DNA of 64,000 nucleotides from Amoebophrya sp. A120 (Eukaryota; Sar; Dinophyceae; Syndiniales; Amoebophryaceae): positions 1,666,538 through 1,730,537 of the forward strand of contig CAJINV010000015.1 in assembly GCA_905178155.1 (NCBI GenBank). The letters are read 5' to 3'. Below the pieces are notes generated by a model. That model ran no database searches. It had not been told where the DNA came from and saw only the letters and a program-made list of their open reading frames with translations. Shown one piece after another: positions 33,901 to 42,793 of this stretch. Each line of letters begins with the position of its first letter. Position 1 is the stretch's first letter. The position numbers and the translations under genes are program-made.

Positions 33901-36900
33901 TGCAGAACCGGCCGACCAAGGAATTTTCCGGGGGATGGCGCATGCGGATCGCGTTAGCCGCGGCCTTGTTTAACGAGCCGGATTTGCTGTTACTGGATGA
34001 GCCGACAAATCATTTGGATGTGCACGCCATTACGTGGCTGGAAGAATTCCTGAACGAGTGGGAAAAGACCGTGATTATCGTCAGCCATGACCGGTCGTTC
34101 CTGAACGCCGTCACGCAGAACACGATTTTTGTGAAGAGGAAAAGATTGTGGTATACGAACTTTTTGTTTTTTATAGCGTCGTCCGAGATGCCCGGCTCTC
34201 AATGCAATCCGGTGCAGACAGTTTACCTCTAGGAAAATCAAGCAGTTCAAGAGCAGTTTCTGGCTCGCCTTGGTAGCTACTACAGTAACAGTACCGAAGA
34301 AGCTTGCGCCATATTGTTTTTTATAGCGGCGGCAAAAGCTTATTTTTGCGAAAATTAAAAAAAATATTGGGTGGCTTTATCGTGGGCCTCGCAGCCCAGC
34401 CGAATCAGCACGCTTCTGGACTCAGGACGGCGCAAGACCCACGCCAGCGCAGCGCTCACCCAGTTTGCTCTGCCGTGCTGCCGCAAAGTCAAACACAACA
34501 CACCACCGCAGCACCCCTTGCGGAAGGCGCGAAAGGTCGCGCCAACTTCAACGCCCGCACACGCCAGGGCGGGCATCGTGGGCAGGGAGCCGGGCCCGTC
34601 GTTGACCCCTTAATGGGCCAGTCCCGCCAGGTCTGCGCCGCTCCAAATTTCGTCGGGGCAGGCGGAGGCCCGGCAGGCGCGGCCGAATCTGGCCAAGCCA
34701 AAGGCACGGCGTGATATGGAATGGGCGAGCGCCTTGCGCCCCACCAGATGTCCCGGGGCCATGCTCCTGTGCCCCGGTCCGGCGGCATCATCGGGCGCAA
34801 TGCCCATCCCTGATTGCCCGGCGAGGTGCCGCAAAACCCCTCGGCCGCCGCCCACGACCCCTGCTCGGCCGACCGCAATTCCCCAATCGCGCGACACTCG
34901 CCCTGTTCAATCAGCCCCATTTCTGCAAAGCGGGCAAAAGCGTGGCTCCATCCCAGCCAAGGTGCCTGCGGTTTGGTTACACCTCCCAAGCCACCCCCTA
35001 GCGTGCCTCCGCCAATTCGCGGGATTCCTTGCAAGAACTGCCCGGCGGCATTTCGGATATCAATTTCGCGGAAAACAACCGCCCGGCGACACTGCCAGCA
35101 CGCTTGGAGGCTAGAGCACAAGCGCCGCAGCCCTGGGCAACACAGCGGGGCAGCCGGGCCCCCCTTTTTGCAGGTGGGGAACTTATCAAGCGGCCCGCGC
35201 AAGGGGGGCCCGACCGCGGCGCGCCGTGCCCTAGTGGCCCCACGCAGGTCGTTCCTCAACGCCGTCACGCAGAACACGATTTTTGTGAAGAGGAAAAGAT
35301 TATCCTGTGCAAAAGTACCGTACTCGTATAAATGCAAGTGTTGCATTACAAATCTTGTTGCGAAGCCAAATCAGCATGATAAATTCCATTTCTCTTGCTG
35401 AGGAAATTTGTAATGCATTTATACAAGTACGATACTTTTGCAATGCATAAAGATTGTGGTATACGAACTTTTTGTTCCATTTGGTATAGAGCTAGGAGAT
35501 GAAATTGAAACAGTCAGAGTTTTTGCAGCTTCTGGTAGGCCGCGTACTACGCTGAATCGCAGATGAGTCCGTACTATTCCATCTTTTCGGTGTACAAATG
35601 GAAATAATTTGTGTGCCTGAACAACAGTTTTTTACTCAAACCGCAGAACAAATAAAAAAATCAAAAAAGGTACTATGGCGGTAACTACGACACTTTCATC
35701 CGCGTGCGCGCCGAGCACCGGGCCAATCAGGAAGCGGTGGCGAAACAGCAGGAGCGGAAAAAGGCCCATTTAAAGCAGTTCATTGCCCGGTTCGGCCGCG
35801 GGCACAAAAAGATGGCCCGACAGGCGCAATCCAGGATGAAACTGCTGACAAAATTGCAGGAGGAAACTGTCGCCTGCGATATGGACGACCCGTATTTGAA
35901 GTTAGACTTCCCCGCCGCCCCGGAACTGCCCCCGCCGTGTATCTCGGTTCAAAACGCCGCTTTCAAATACCCGGGATCGGACCGAACGCTGTACAACAAA
36001 CTGAACTTCGGCGTGGATATGGACTCCCGAGTAGCGATCGTCGGGCCGAACGGAGCGGTATCCTGTGCAACAGTATCGTACTCGTACTAATTGCGCATAC
36101 GCATGACAAAGCTCTTTCCTATAGGTAAAACAGCATTACAAATTTATTTATAATGCTGAGCTAATTTGTCATGCGATTTATACTAGTACGATACTTTTGC
36201 AATACATAAGCGGGTAAGTCGACCTTTTTGAAGTTACTGGACGGGACGCTAGAGCTATCGTGAGAAAAAAGTGTTACAGTTACACACTCTGATGAGAGAC
36301 AAGCAAGACAGACAACCTCTGTCATGCAGGAAATGCTTGCCAACCTCATTTGTTTCGTGTTTTCCCTTGTCGTTTGCGCATCACAGGTTTTCTTTGCCAT
36401 GTAAAGCAGCTTTGTGATGCAGAAAGTCCACCACATCCGTAAGCGTAACTGTAGCACTTTTTTCCTGTGATAAGAGCCAACGGACGGACAGGTGAGTAGA
36501 CATCCGAAATTACAAATCGCGCGGTTCTATGCATTGCAAATATGATGTCTCGGTCTGGAAACTTCTGATGCAAGGAAGGGAAGAATACAGAGCACACTGT
36601 ACTAATGCGCTTCATCCCAGCATGACAAGTTTTTCCGTGCTGGTTCAGAGCTGCGTACTCCGCACGAGAAACTACGCTTTTGCATGTCAGACAAGAGGAG
36701 CTCTTCGCGGGCACGCAATACAGAGCTCAGAGTCAGGCCAGACTAGCATGACAAATCTCGCAATCTCCCAGAGGACCCAGACACACTCGCAGTTCATAGG
36801 TTCACGCAGCACCACTTGGAAATGATGAATGTGGATGAGGACGCGGTGACGCACATGCGAAGATTGGGAAATTTGAAGGAGGATGGGACATATGCATTGC

Positions 36901-38175
36901 AAAAGTACTTATCGTACTAGTACTAGAAATGCAATACAAATTGATGGCTCAGCATTACAAATTGAATTTGTATATCATGCGAATCTGCCTTTAGAAAAAG
37001 ACTTGTAATTCATATAAAGCATTTAGTACGCGTGCGATGCTTTTGCACAGGATAGTACTAGCGACGTAACGATAGAAGAGGCGCGGAAATACCTCGGGCG
37101 GTTTGGGTTAGTCGGGGAATTGCCGTTGAATCCGATTAAAACTTTATCCGGTGGGCAGAAATCGAGACTCGCGTTTGCGGAACTAGCCTGGCTATGAACT
37201 GCAAAAGTATCGTACTCCTACTCGTATAAATGCATTACAAATTTTCTCAGCATGAGAAATAAAATTTGTAGTGCTGATTTACCTTGAGAAAAAGATTTGT
37301 ATTGCATGCCTGCAATATGAATGCGATACTTTTGCACAGGATACTGGCGCCAGCCGCACTTGTTGTTGCTCGATGAGCCGACAAACCACTTGGACTTGGA
37401 AACAATCGAAGGGCTAGCGATTATCAAGTGCAAAAATGTCTGGGTCTGGAAGAATGCATGTTTGTCATGCTGGTCTGGCATGATTCTTAAATCTGTCATG
37501 CACGTTACCCAAGAGCATCGCGCCACTTTTCTCTGATGCAGAAACGCAGTGTGTCATGTAGAACAGGCAACACCAAGAAGAAGCGCAGAATCTTGTCATG
37601 CTGAGCCAACACTTGTGGCCTCATCATGAGACGCCACCCAGCATCACAAGTTTCCAGACCCAGACATATTTGCAGTTGATAGCGATGGCGTTGAACCAGT
37701 TTGAAGGCGGGGTTGTTTTAGTCTCCCACGACGAGCGATTGTTGTCGTTGGTGTCTGATGAACTGTTATGCAAGATGAAAATTTTTTGTGTAAGTGTAGT
37801 AAGTCTGTGATGCAGAGCACGCAACACAGTTTAAGTACACTTCTCATGCTGGACAAGTACGCTTTCCTTTCTACACGTGCCGTGTTTTCACGTACTAGCT
37901 GTGTAGTTTTTGACAGGCTTTGTTCTCTGTCATGCAGAGCTAATCTGTCATGCTGATGTCCCTCGAAGCAGATAGACATCTACACTCACACGACAATTTT
38001 TTTTGTTGGATGCCTTTGGGTAGTCATGCCGGGGGAGCGAGAAGACGAGATCGGGTCGGTTTGCGTTTTTGACGGGAATTTCGACGAGTATCGAGACATG
38101 CTTCGCAACGAAATGACCGGGAAATCGTTACTGAAGGCCAGCGCGGGTGGACGGATTAAGAAGGGCGGGGACTAG
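30904..38175 (+). CDS. ABC-F ATPase, GCN20/ABCF3-like
   Basis: A soluble twin-ATPase protein of the ABC-F class, which acts on ribosomes (GCN20 links to eIF2-alpha kinase signalling). ATG 30904 opens a Lys-rich tail (MGGKNKNERRNANKKQTEKK). ATPase 1 has Walker A GRNGVGKST, signature FSGGWRMRIALA, Walker B LLLLDEPTNHLD and switch IVSHDRSFLNAV. The linker reads YYGGNYDTFIRVRAEHRANQ. ATPase 2 has Walker A GPNGA-GKST (split by an introner), signature LSGGQKSRLAFA, Walker B LLLLDEPTNHLD and VSHDERLLS. The stop follows GGRIKKGGD. Two GT-AG introns (31238-31418; one ending 35669) accompany introners. Exon 34093-34168 is duplicated at 35247-35476, so the 35669 intron may start at 34151 or about 35459. 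All catalytic motifs are intact. Confidence 0.93.
31488..33348 (+). mobile_element. Family D introner carrying a 1.6-kb nested insert
   Basis: 1861 bp in all, repeats ggaaa/gaaaa (31483-31487, 33349-33353). The left part (31488-31697) and right part (33314-33348) are a normal D element. Removal joins VEQEIVGSEE to TVLQHVLKSY, matching the family. Confidence 0.9.
31698..33291 (+). mobile_element. Retroposed SL-bearing sequence nested in the family D introner
   Basis: Direct repeats ggtcatgcaatacaaa plus a T-run (31676-31697, 33292-33313) mark the insertion. The insert opens with ttttggctcaag, the 3' 12 nt of the dinoflagellate spliced leader, overlapping the T-run. It is GC-rich with short open frames on both strands (32403-32978 minus; 32760-33215 plus), none recognisable. 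The 3' end is tagtggttgaggggtaaata, with no long poly(A). Confidence 0.8.
33395..33564 (+). mobile_element. Family A introner
   Basis: 170 bp, repeats gcgag/gcggg (33390-33394, 33565-33569). Joins KSYLER to GYLLDLEK. Confidence 0.9.
33623..33785 (+). mobile_element. Family A introner
   Basis: 163 bp, repeats atggt (33618-33622, 33786-33790). Joins DNEKDM to VHGVTMMEV. Confidence 0.92.
34093..34168 (+). repeat. Duplicated ABC-F exon tail, copy 1 (introner-free)
   Basis: 76 bp, one mismatch to copy 2 (35247-35300 + 35455-35476) once the introner in that copy is ignored. Contains the NAVTQNTIFVKRKRLW codons and the donor ttgtg|gtatac. Confidence 0.93.
34169..35246. other. Segment between duplicated exon tails, mostly GC-rich island 2
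   Basis: 1.08 kb between the two exon-tail copies. From ~34380 on it is strongly GC-rich with overlapping frames on both strands and no recognised protein. It probably lies within an intron. 'gttttttatagcg' occurs at 34165 and again near 34315, hinting at a stepwise origin. Confidence 0.6.
35247..35476 (+). repeat. Duplicated ABC-F exon tail, copy 2 (introner-filled)
   Basis: Same 76 bp as copy 1, interrupted by the family A introner 35301-35449 and its aagat duplication. Confidence 0.93.
35301..35449 (+). mobile_element. Family A introner at a site with a known empty copy
   Basis: 149 bp, repeats aagat (35296-35300, 35450-35454). Copy 1 shows the unoccupied site gaaaagattgtgg, so the element limits and 5-bp duplication are fixed by comparison. 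Confidence 0.96.
36059..36208 (+). mobile_element. Family A introner inside the Walker A codons
   Basis: 150 bp, repeats agcgg (36054-36058, 36209-36213). Precise removal is needed to make GPNGAGKST. Confidence 0.95.
36256..36472 (+). mobile_element. Family F introner
   Basis: 217 bp, repeats agagc (36251-36255, 36473-36477). Ends tatcgtgagaaaaaagtg / cacttttttcctgtgata. Joins LDGTLE to PTDGQVSR. Confidence 0.9.
36528..36798 (+). mobile_element. Family D introner
   Basis: 271 bp, repeats ggttc (36523-36527, 36799-36803). Joins LQIARF to TQHHLEMM. Confidence 0.9.
36891..37054 (+). mobile_element. Family A introner
   Basis: 164 bp. Flanks are poorly matched (ggac / gtac). The frame that continues the protein is LKEDGT-SDVTIEE. 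Confidence 0.82.
37193..37343 (+). mobile_element. Family A introner
   Basis: 151 bp, repeats ctggc (37188-37192, 37344-37348). Joins FAELAW to RQPHLLLLD. Confidence 0.94.
37422..37681 (+). mobile_element. Family D introner
   Basis: 260 bp, repeats gcgat (37417-37421, 37682-37686). Joins ETIEGLA to MALNQFEGG. Confidence 0.93.
37767..38012 (+). mobile_element. Family F introner
   Basis: 246 bp, weak flank match (actgt/ccttt). Joins LVSDEL to WVVMPGER, the expected sequence after the last ATPase motif. Confidence 0.85.
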
Positions 38176-38589
38176 AACTATCTATCACCCGGGCGGTGGG
38201 GATGAGAAAAAATGAAAATTTTGCTTCCTCCCCCCGCATGACTCTTTTGACTGTCATGGTAGAAAAATGAACGCGCGGCGATTTTTTTCGTGTGGTGAGA
38301 CGAGGAGATTATATCAAACTAGGCGACAAATTGAAATTCTATATTATCCGACATCACTACTTCCTTCGAACTCGCAGCATGAGTATCGAAATGAGGAAAA
38401 ATAGTGATGAAGAACCACTTGTTCTCGAGATAGAGATGTTGTACACTAGTATCGAGTTTATGTTGTACCAAAGCAGTACAAAGAAACCAAGCGAACCCAT
38501 TTATCATTTCTATAACTTGGCAAGAGCTTTCACTTTCACAGCACCACGAGCAGCTGGCGGAAAGTGTAGAAATTTTTCAACAGCCATTG

Positions 38590-38951
38590 AAGAAGACTGC
38601 ACGGCCCTGCTCGAGCTGTGCGTTGTTCCGGTTTCTCTTCTATCAAATGTAAAAGTGTCTGGGTCTGGAAGAATGCAACTTGTGATGCTGCGTTTGGATT
38701 CCAAAAACATCTGTATTGCATGAGTACCAAAGGGAATGCAATTTTTGCTAAAGCTGAGGCGGCATTTGTCATGCGGAATAGGCATCAAGAAGCTCTCAAA
38801 AAATCTGTATTGCTAGGGTATGCATCACAGACATCATGGCTCATGCAAAACGTGCGTGACAAGTTTCAGAATCTTCCAGACCCAGACACTTTTACAGTTA
38901 AAGAAGACTACACGGCCCTGTTCGAGCTGTGCGTTGTTCCGGTTTCTCTTC
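38590..38951 (+). repeat. 51-bp direct duplication flanking an introner
   Basis: aagaagactRcacggccctg.. to ..ccggtttctcttc at 38590-38640 and 38901-38951 (two mismatches), with the element exactly between the copies. Confidence 0.93.
38641..38900 (+). mobile_element. Family D introner in a spacer
   Basis: 260 bp, tatcaaatgtaaaagtgtct to cagacacttttacagtta. One of only two copies in the window outside a supported coding region; the usual 5-bp repeat is replaced by the 51-bp duplication. Confidence 0.85.
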
Positions 38952-39482
38952 TGTCTCTTTGACGTGGGTGTGCCGCGCTTTTGTTAGCTTTCTGTGATCC
39001 ATGATCAGACGGAGCTGAACTGTATTTGTGAACCCCAGCGAAAGCGATCTGTTACTTGCAGCAGCAGGAGGAGGATCAGGTTTGTTCGTTGTTTCGTTCC
39101 TGACAGATCTCTTCTTTCGGTTCTCGAAGTCGCACTCCTTCTTTTGGTGGCGCGTGCTTTTGCCACTAAAAAAACGATCACGATGATGAGGATGAGGATG
39201 ATGATGTTTATGTGTTGGAGGTCAGGTGTGAGTCTTCTATGGATAGGGCCCGTGATACAGGTAAGTATAGCATCACACCAAAGTAAAACTCATAACTTTC
39301 ATTTCTCCAACATCCTTCACGAGGCCGTATTAGAAAAATGCCAAGAGCCACTACTTCTGCTTTGGTTAGTACCCCGGACGACGACCCAACCGCCTCCGCT
39401 GCGTATAATTCCCGAACCGGTGCGCAACACGGTTTCACGAGGACCTTGCGCTGTATAAGTCGTGTCATCCTCCAAGATCAAA

Positions 39483-41204
39483 ATGACATCCACCAGTACT
39501 AGCACGACCTCCCGGGCAACTAGTTCCAGCACAACGAGTAACCAACCGCCCGCGGAAGTCTACATTCTGTTTATTGTCGCACCCACTTTCGGTCTCCCCG
39601 GCACTGGGGATTTGCTTTACGAATTGGACTTATCCAGTAACGGGAAGCGGGAAGACAGCCCACATTTGTATCCTGTGTAAAAACGTCCCCACCCCAGAGT
39701 CGAAATGGGGATTTTTCAGCACAAACCTTGAAGTTTTGGGAGTCACGCATGACAAGTTGTAGGCCGTAGTGTAGTGCAGTTTAGAACAAAGGGAAGCCGC
39801 ATATATAATAAAACCGCCCTCTTGTCCTGTTTACAGCATTACAAGTTCCAAAGCGCGCTGGGAAAAAATGCTCTCATGGGGATCATGCGCATTACAAATG
39901 CTCTTGCGTTTGCAGATCTGCATGACAAGAACTCTGAAACGGGGTTGTTTTTACACAGGATGATTTGGCGCAGTTTATCGCCAGCAGCAGTTTAGACGAG
40001 CTGGACGCGCAGTTGCTTTTACAGCAGCATTATCCTCTGCAAAAGTACCGTATTCGTGTTGCAATCATGCATTACAAATCTTTTTGTTAAGTCAAATCCG
40101 CATTACAAATTCTATTTCTCATGCTGAGGAAATTTGTAATGCATTTATACGATTACGAGTGCGATACTTTTGCAGTTCATGAGCAAGCGGTGAATACGCC
40201 GGGGCAACTGTTTTTCAAGGTATAGTATAGAAGGAGTTGTTTGTCTTGCATTTTATTTCCAAGGAATAAGATGAAAGAACACATTATCTTATGCTCCGCA
40301 CCATTAATGAAACAGCATGACAAATTTTTATAAAAATCACGCTCGCCCCCCGGCAGTCCGTCGACAGTTTCAACGATTTTCTCGTTTCCGCCTTCGTCAC
40401 CCCGGGGCATTTGCGACTACTATGCATTGCAATAGTACTTCTATCGTGGAGGTCGTAGTAAATTGTATGGCAGTTGTCATGCATTGCAAGTCTCTTACTC
40501 TTTCTTGATGTATTAAAAGTAAATCCGCAGTACAACAGTACTACATACAGTCAGTTGTACTTTTGCAGAGCATAATTCCTCCTCCTGCACAAATCCCGAG
40601 CGACCACAGCCGCGTCCGCGAATTTGTATGAATTGCAAAAGTGTCCTCGTACTCGTAGTTTTGCAATACAAATTAGCTCAGCATTACAAATGGACTTTGT
40701 CATGCGGTTTCAGCTTGAGAAAGGGATTTGTAATGCATAAATGCAATCACTACTAGAACTAGTACGATACTTTTGCACAGGATAATTTGGAACCGAACGT
40801 GATAAAGCCCCTTTTGGAGCTATGGCGTTCTCAACTGTTACATTGTCAACTGTTACATGAATTTGCCATGCAAAACTGCCATCAAGATCCACACGATCAA
40901 GCTTCTTTGCATGACAAATTTGCAAAGGGCTAAACTGCGCCCAAATCTGTGCGGAATTTGTAATGCTAAAGGCGCAACCTCCCCCCTTTGACTTTTCCTA
41001 TTCTTGCATTACAAATTCATGTAACACTTGAGAATGTAACATTTGAGAACGCCATAAGAGCAGGTCAGCGAGGTGTTTACGAAGACGGTGCTGACGAACC
41101 CGTTTTACGTCCCGTTTCGGAAAATCACGTCCAATTCCCTGAAGTTACTACTGGACACCAGGGTGAAAAACTGCGCGAGACGGTACTTGACGCACTTGAC
41201 TTAA
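39483..41204 (+). CDS. TRAPPC2 / sedlin, TRAPP complex subunit
   Basis: A small longin-fold core subunit of the TRAPP tethering complex in ER-Golgi traffic. ATG 39483 opens a Ser/Thr-rich tail (MTSTSTSTTSRATSSS), then EVYILFIVAPTFGLPG. The joined exons read HLAQFIASSSLDELDAQLLL, SVDSFNDFLVSAFVTPGHLR, LLFLLLHKSR, EQVSEVFTKTVLTNPFYVPF and LLLDTRVKNCARRYL before TAA at 41202-41204. These follow the sedlin pattern (HLNQFI.H..LD.., [20 protein letters not shown], ..MNPFYE, KV..L.KKYL). Introns: C (39669-39962), A (40031-40181), GT-AG (40220-40356), A (40421-40574), A (40627-40784), B (40821-41056). The N-terminal tail is extra relative to the usual ~140-aa protein. Confidence 0.88.
39669..39962 (+). 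mobile_element. Family C introner
   Basis: 294 bp, repeats atttg (39664-39668, 39963-39967). The right end is aggatg. Joins REDSPHL to AQFIASSS. Confidence 0.92.
40031..40181 (+). mobile_element. Family A introner
   Basis: 151 bp, repeats agcat/agcaa (40026-40030, 40182-40186). Right end ttcatg. Joins AQLLLQQ to QAVNTPG. Confidence 0.88.
40421..40574 (+). mobile_element. Family A introner, diverged
   Basis: 154 bp; flank match is poor (actac/attcc) and the left end reads gcattgcaatagtacttcta. The protein joins VTPGHLRL to FLLLHKS. Confidence 0.82.
40627..40784 (+). mobile_element. Family A introner
   Basis: 158 bp, repeats atttg (40622-40626, 40785-40789). Joins TAASANL to EPNVIKP. Confidence 0.93.
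40821..41056 (+). mobile_element. Family B introner
   Basis: 236 bp, repeats ggagc/agagc (40816-40820, 41057-41061). Ends tatggcgttctcaactgtta / taacatttgagaacgccata. Joins VIKPLLE to QVSEVFT. Confidence 0.92.
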
Positions 41205-41381
41205 GAAGTTCTCTATCACTGACAGAGCACGAGGAGTCCTTACTACCTGGGGCGGAGGAAGGGTTTGTCATTTTCTACCTGTTGCACAGGAGAGGACAAG
41301 AAGTACGGTGGGCGCGGCGGGGGCAGTGAGAAGTCGTCGATTTGTGTTGCAAATTTCCTTCGGACCACCGCACAAGAAATA

Positions 41382-42793
41382 ATGTTGTTCCACCTCACTC
41401 GCATTCTCCACGGGTGTCCGAAGCACCGGAAATCGGTGTTTCAGGCGAAGAGGAGACGGTTGCTGTTTTTCCTAGACAAGTGGAAATACCTCTTCCCAGT
41501 CCGGAGGGAGAAGATGCGGAGAAGGCTCGAAACGGAGAACCGCTGGCTAAGAGATATTGCAACGAAAAATCCCCCCTCCCCATATCGAAAACGTATCTTC
41601 TGAAAATTTGTGATGCAGATTTGTGACCACAAATCCTGTCTGTCTTGCTAGAAGGCAAATCCAGGCTCTCTGCCACACTATGCAGGCGATTTGTGACGCT
41701 GTAAGGACTACAGGGCAGCCGTCTCCAATGCTAGGCGCCTACACCAAAAGGCCCCGAGCTAGGCTTGCGATCATCTGCGTGCAGTCCTCTACTGCAAAAC
41801 AAATCTGATTTGTGTACGCAAATCCAGCATCACAGATCTCCTTTTCGATATGGCTATGGGGAGGAGGGATTTTTCCTCACAATAAAAGAGCCGGCCATTC
41901 ACCCGTTCCGGTTTGCCGGGTTTTGGTATGAGACTGCTCAACTCCTCATCCCCCCTATTTGTCATGCAAAATACCAAGTCCACACTTCGCCTCTTGGCAC
42001 TGTTAGCATGGCAAGTTCTGGAAGCGGCCCGAATAGCACTACACTCCTGCGCAAATTTGTCGTGCAAAATCTGCATTATTGCGGACGCCTGTATTGCTGT
42101 TCATGCAATAGCAATACAAATGAGGGGGAGGGGCGGGAGTTGTGCGCTCTCATATTTTGGGTCAGGAATTCGGTTTCGAAAAGTCGATCGCGGAGGATAT
42201 GGATTGTAAAAGTGTCTGGGTCTGGAAGAGTGTAAGACTTGTCATGCACATTTTGCATGACCCATGATGTCTGTGATGCCTGCCCTAGCATCACAAATTT
42301 TTTGACGGCTTTCTGATGCGTATCCTGTATGACAAATGCCCTCTCCGTGTAGCACAAAATCGAATCCTCTTGCTGGTCATGCAACACAGATTTTTTTAGA
42401 ATCCGAAGACAGCATCAGAAGTTGCATCCTTCCAGACCCAGACATTTTTGCGTTTGATAGAGGACGGGGGTGGACAACTTCAGGCCGCGGATTATGACGT
42501 TCTCAAACGTTACATTCTCAACTGTTACATGGATTTGTAATGCAAGACTGGCAAAAGTGAAAGGAGGAAGATTGCGCCTTTTGCATTACAAGTTTGGCGC
42601 AGATTTAGGTGCGGCTTAGCCCTTCGCAAATTTCTCATGGGGAGCAGCTTGATCGTGAGGATGATGATGGTGTTTTTGCATGACAAATGCATGCGACAGT
42701 TGAGAATGTAACGCTTGAGAACCCCATACGGGTCCGGGGTACTTTCGAGGCGGAAGTGCGGGAAGTGGTAGTGGTGGCTACAACGCGAGGTAG
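41382..42793 (+). CDS. Unknown protein, basic N-terminus and Gly/Ser-rich C-terminus
   Basis: Frame from ATG 41382 (MLFHLTRILHGCPKHRKSVF) through a Lys/Arg-rich helix (KRRRLLFFLDKWKYLFPVRR, EKMRRRLETENRWLRD). After family I, G, D and B introners it continues SPWLWGGGIFPHNKRAGHS, CRVLGQEFGFEKSIAEDGGG, QLQAADPGYFRGGSAGSGSG and YNAR, then TAG. All four joins keep one frame, which is the main support. The frame is open from 41223, so the true start may be upstream. A GT-AG reading (41163-41300) would instead splice it onto TRAPPC2. Another frame over 41342-41582 is also open. Not recognised. Confidence 0.55.
41583..41850 (+). mobile_element. Family I introner (single copy in window)
   Basis: 268 bp, tatcgaaaacgtatcttctg to gatctccttttcgata. 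No 5-bp repeat is clear; instead the flanks themselves are inverted copies (aaaaatcccccctcccca / tggggaggagggattttt), so the element may extend into what I treat as exon. Confidence 0.65.
41937..42154 (+). mobile_element. Family G introner
   Basis: 218 bp, repeats ttttgg (41931-41936, 42155-42160). Ends tatgagactgctcaactcct / gggagttgtgcgctctcata. Joins CRVLG to QEFGFEK. Confidence 0.9.
42198..42459 (+). mobile_element. Family D introner
   Basis: 262 bp, repeats gagga (42193-42197, 42460-42464). Joins EKSIAED to GGGQLQAA. Confidence 0.92.
42493..42728 (+). mobile_element. Family B introner
   Basis: 236 bp, repeats cggat/cgggt (42488-42492, 42729-42733). Joins GQLQAAD to PGYFRGG. The internal sequence runs opposite to the other B copies. 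Confidence 0.9.

Larger units (their letters stand above)
38176..39482. other. Spacer between ABC-F and TRAPPC2 genes
   Basis: Contains a family D introner copy (38641-38900) and a 51-bp duplication. An open frame at 38292-38723 lacks conserved features and runs into the introner. Confidence 0.45.

Noticed and set aside
34489-35346. 285-aa minus-strand ORF
   Set aside because: Runs through GC-rich noncoding sequence, the duplicated ABC-F exon tail and an introner; an artefact of composition.
36000-38000. CRISPR-like array of repeats
   Set aside because: The recurring short words lie in introners of different families, with irregular spacing and inverted pairs, in a eukaryotic gene.
38292-38723. 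143-aa ORF between ABC-F and TRAPPC2
   Set aside because: No good start, no conserved pattern, and the last part is read from introner sequence.
41342-41626. Alternative frame (94 aa, acidic/Pro-rich) over the exon after TRAPPC2
   Set aside because: It does not stay open through all four following introner joins, whereas the chosen frame does; kept only as an alternative.
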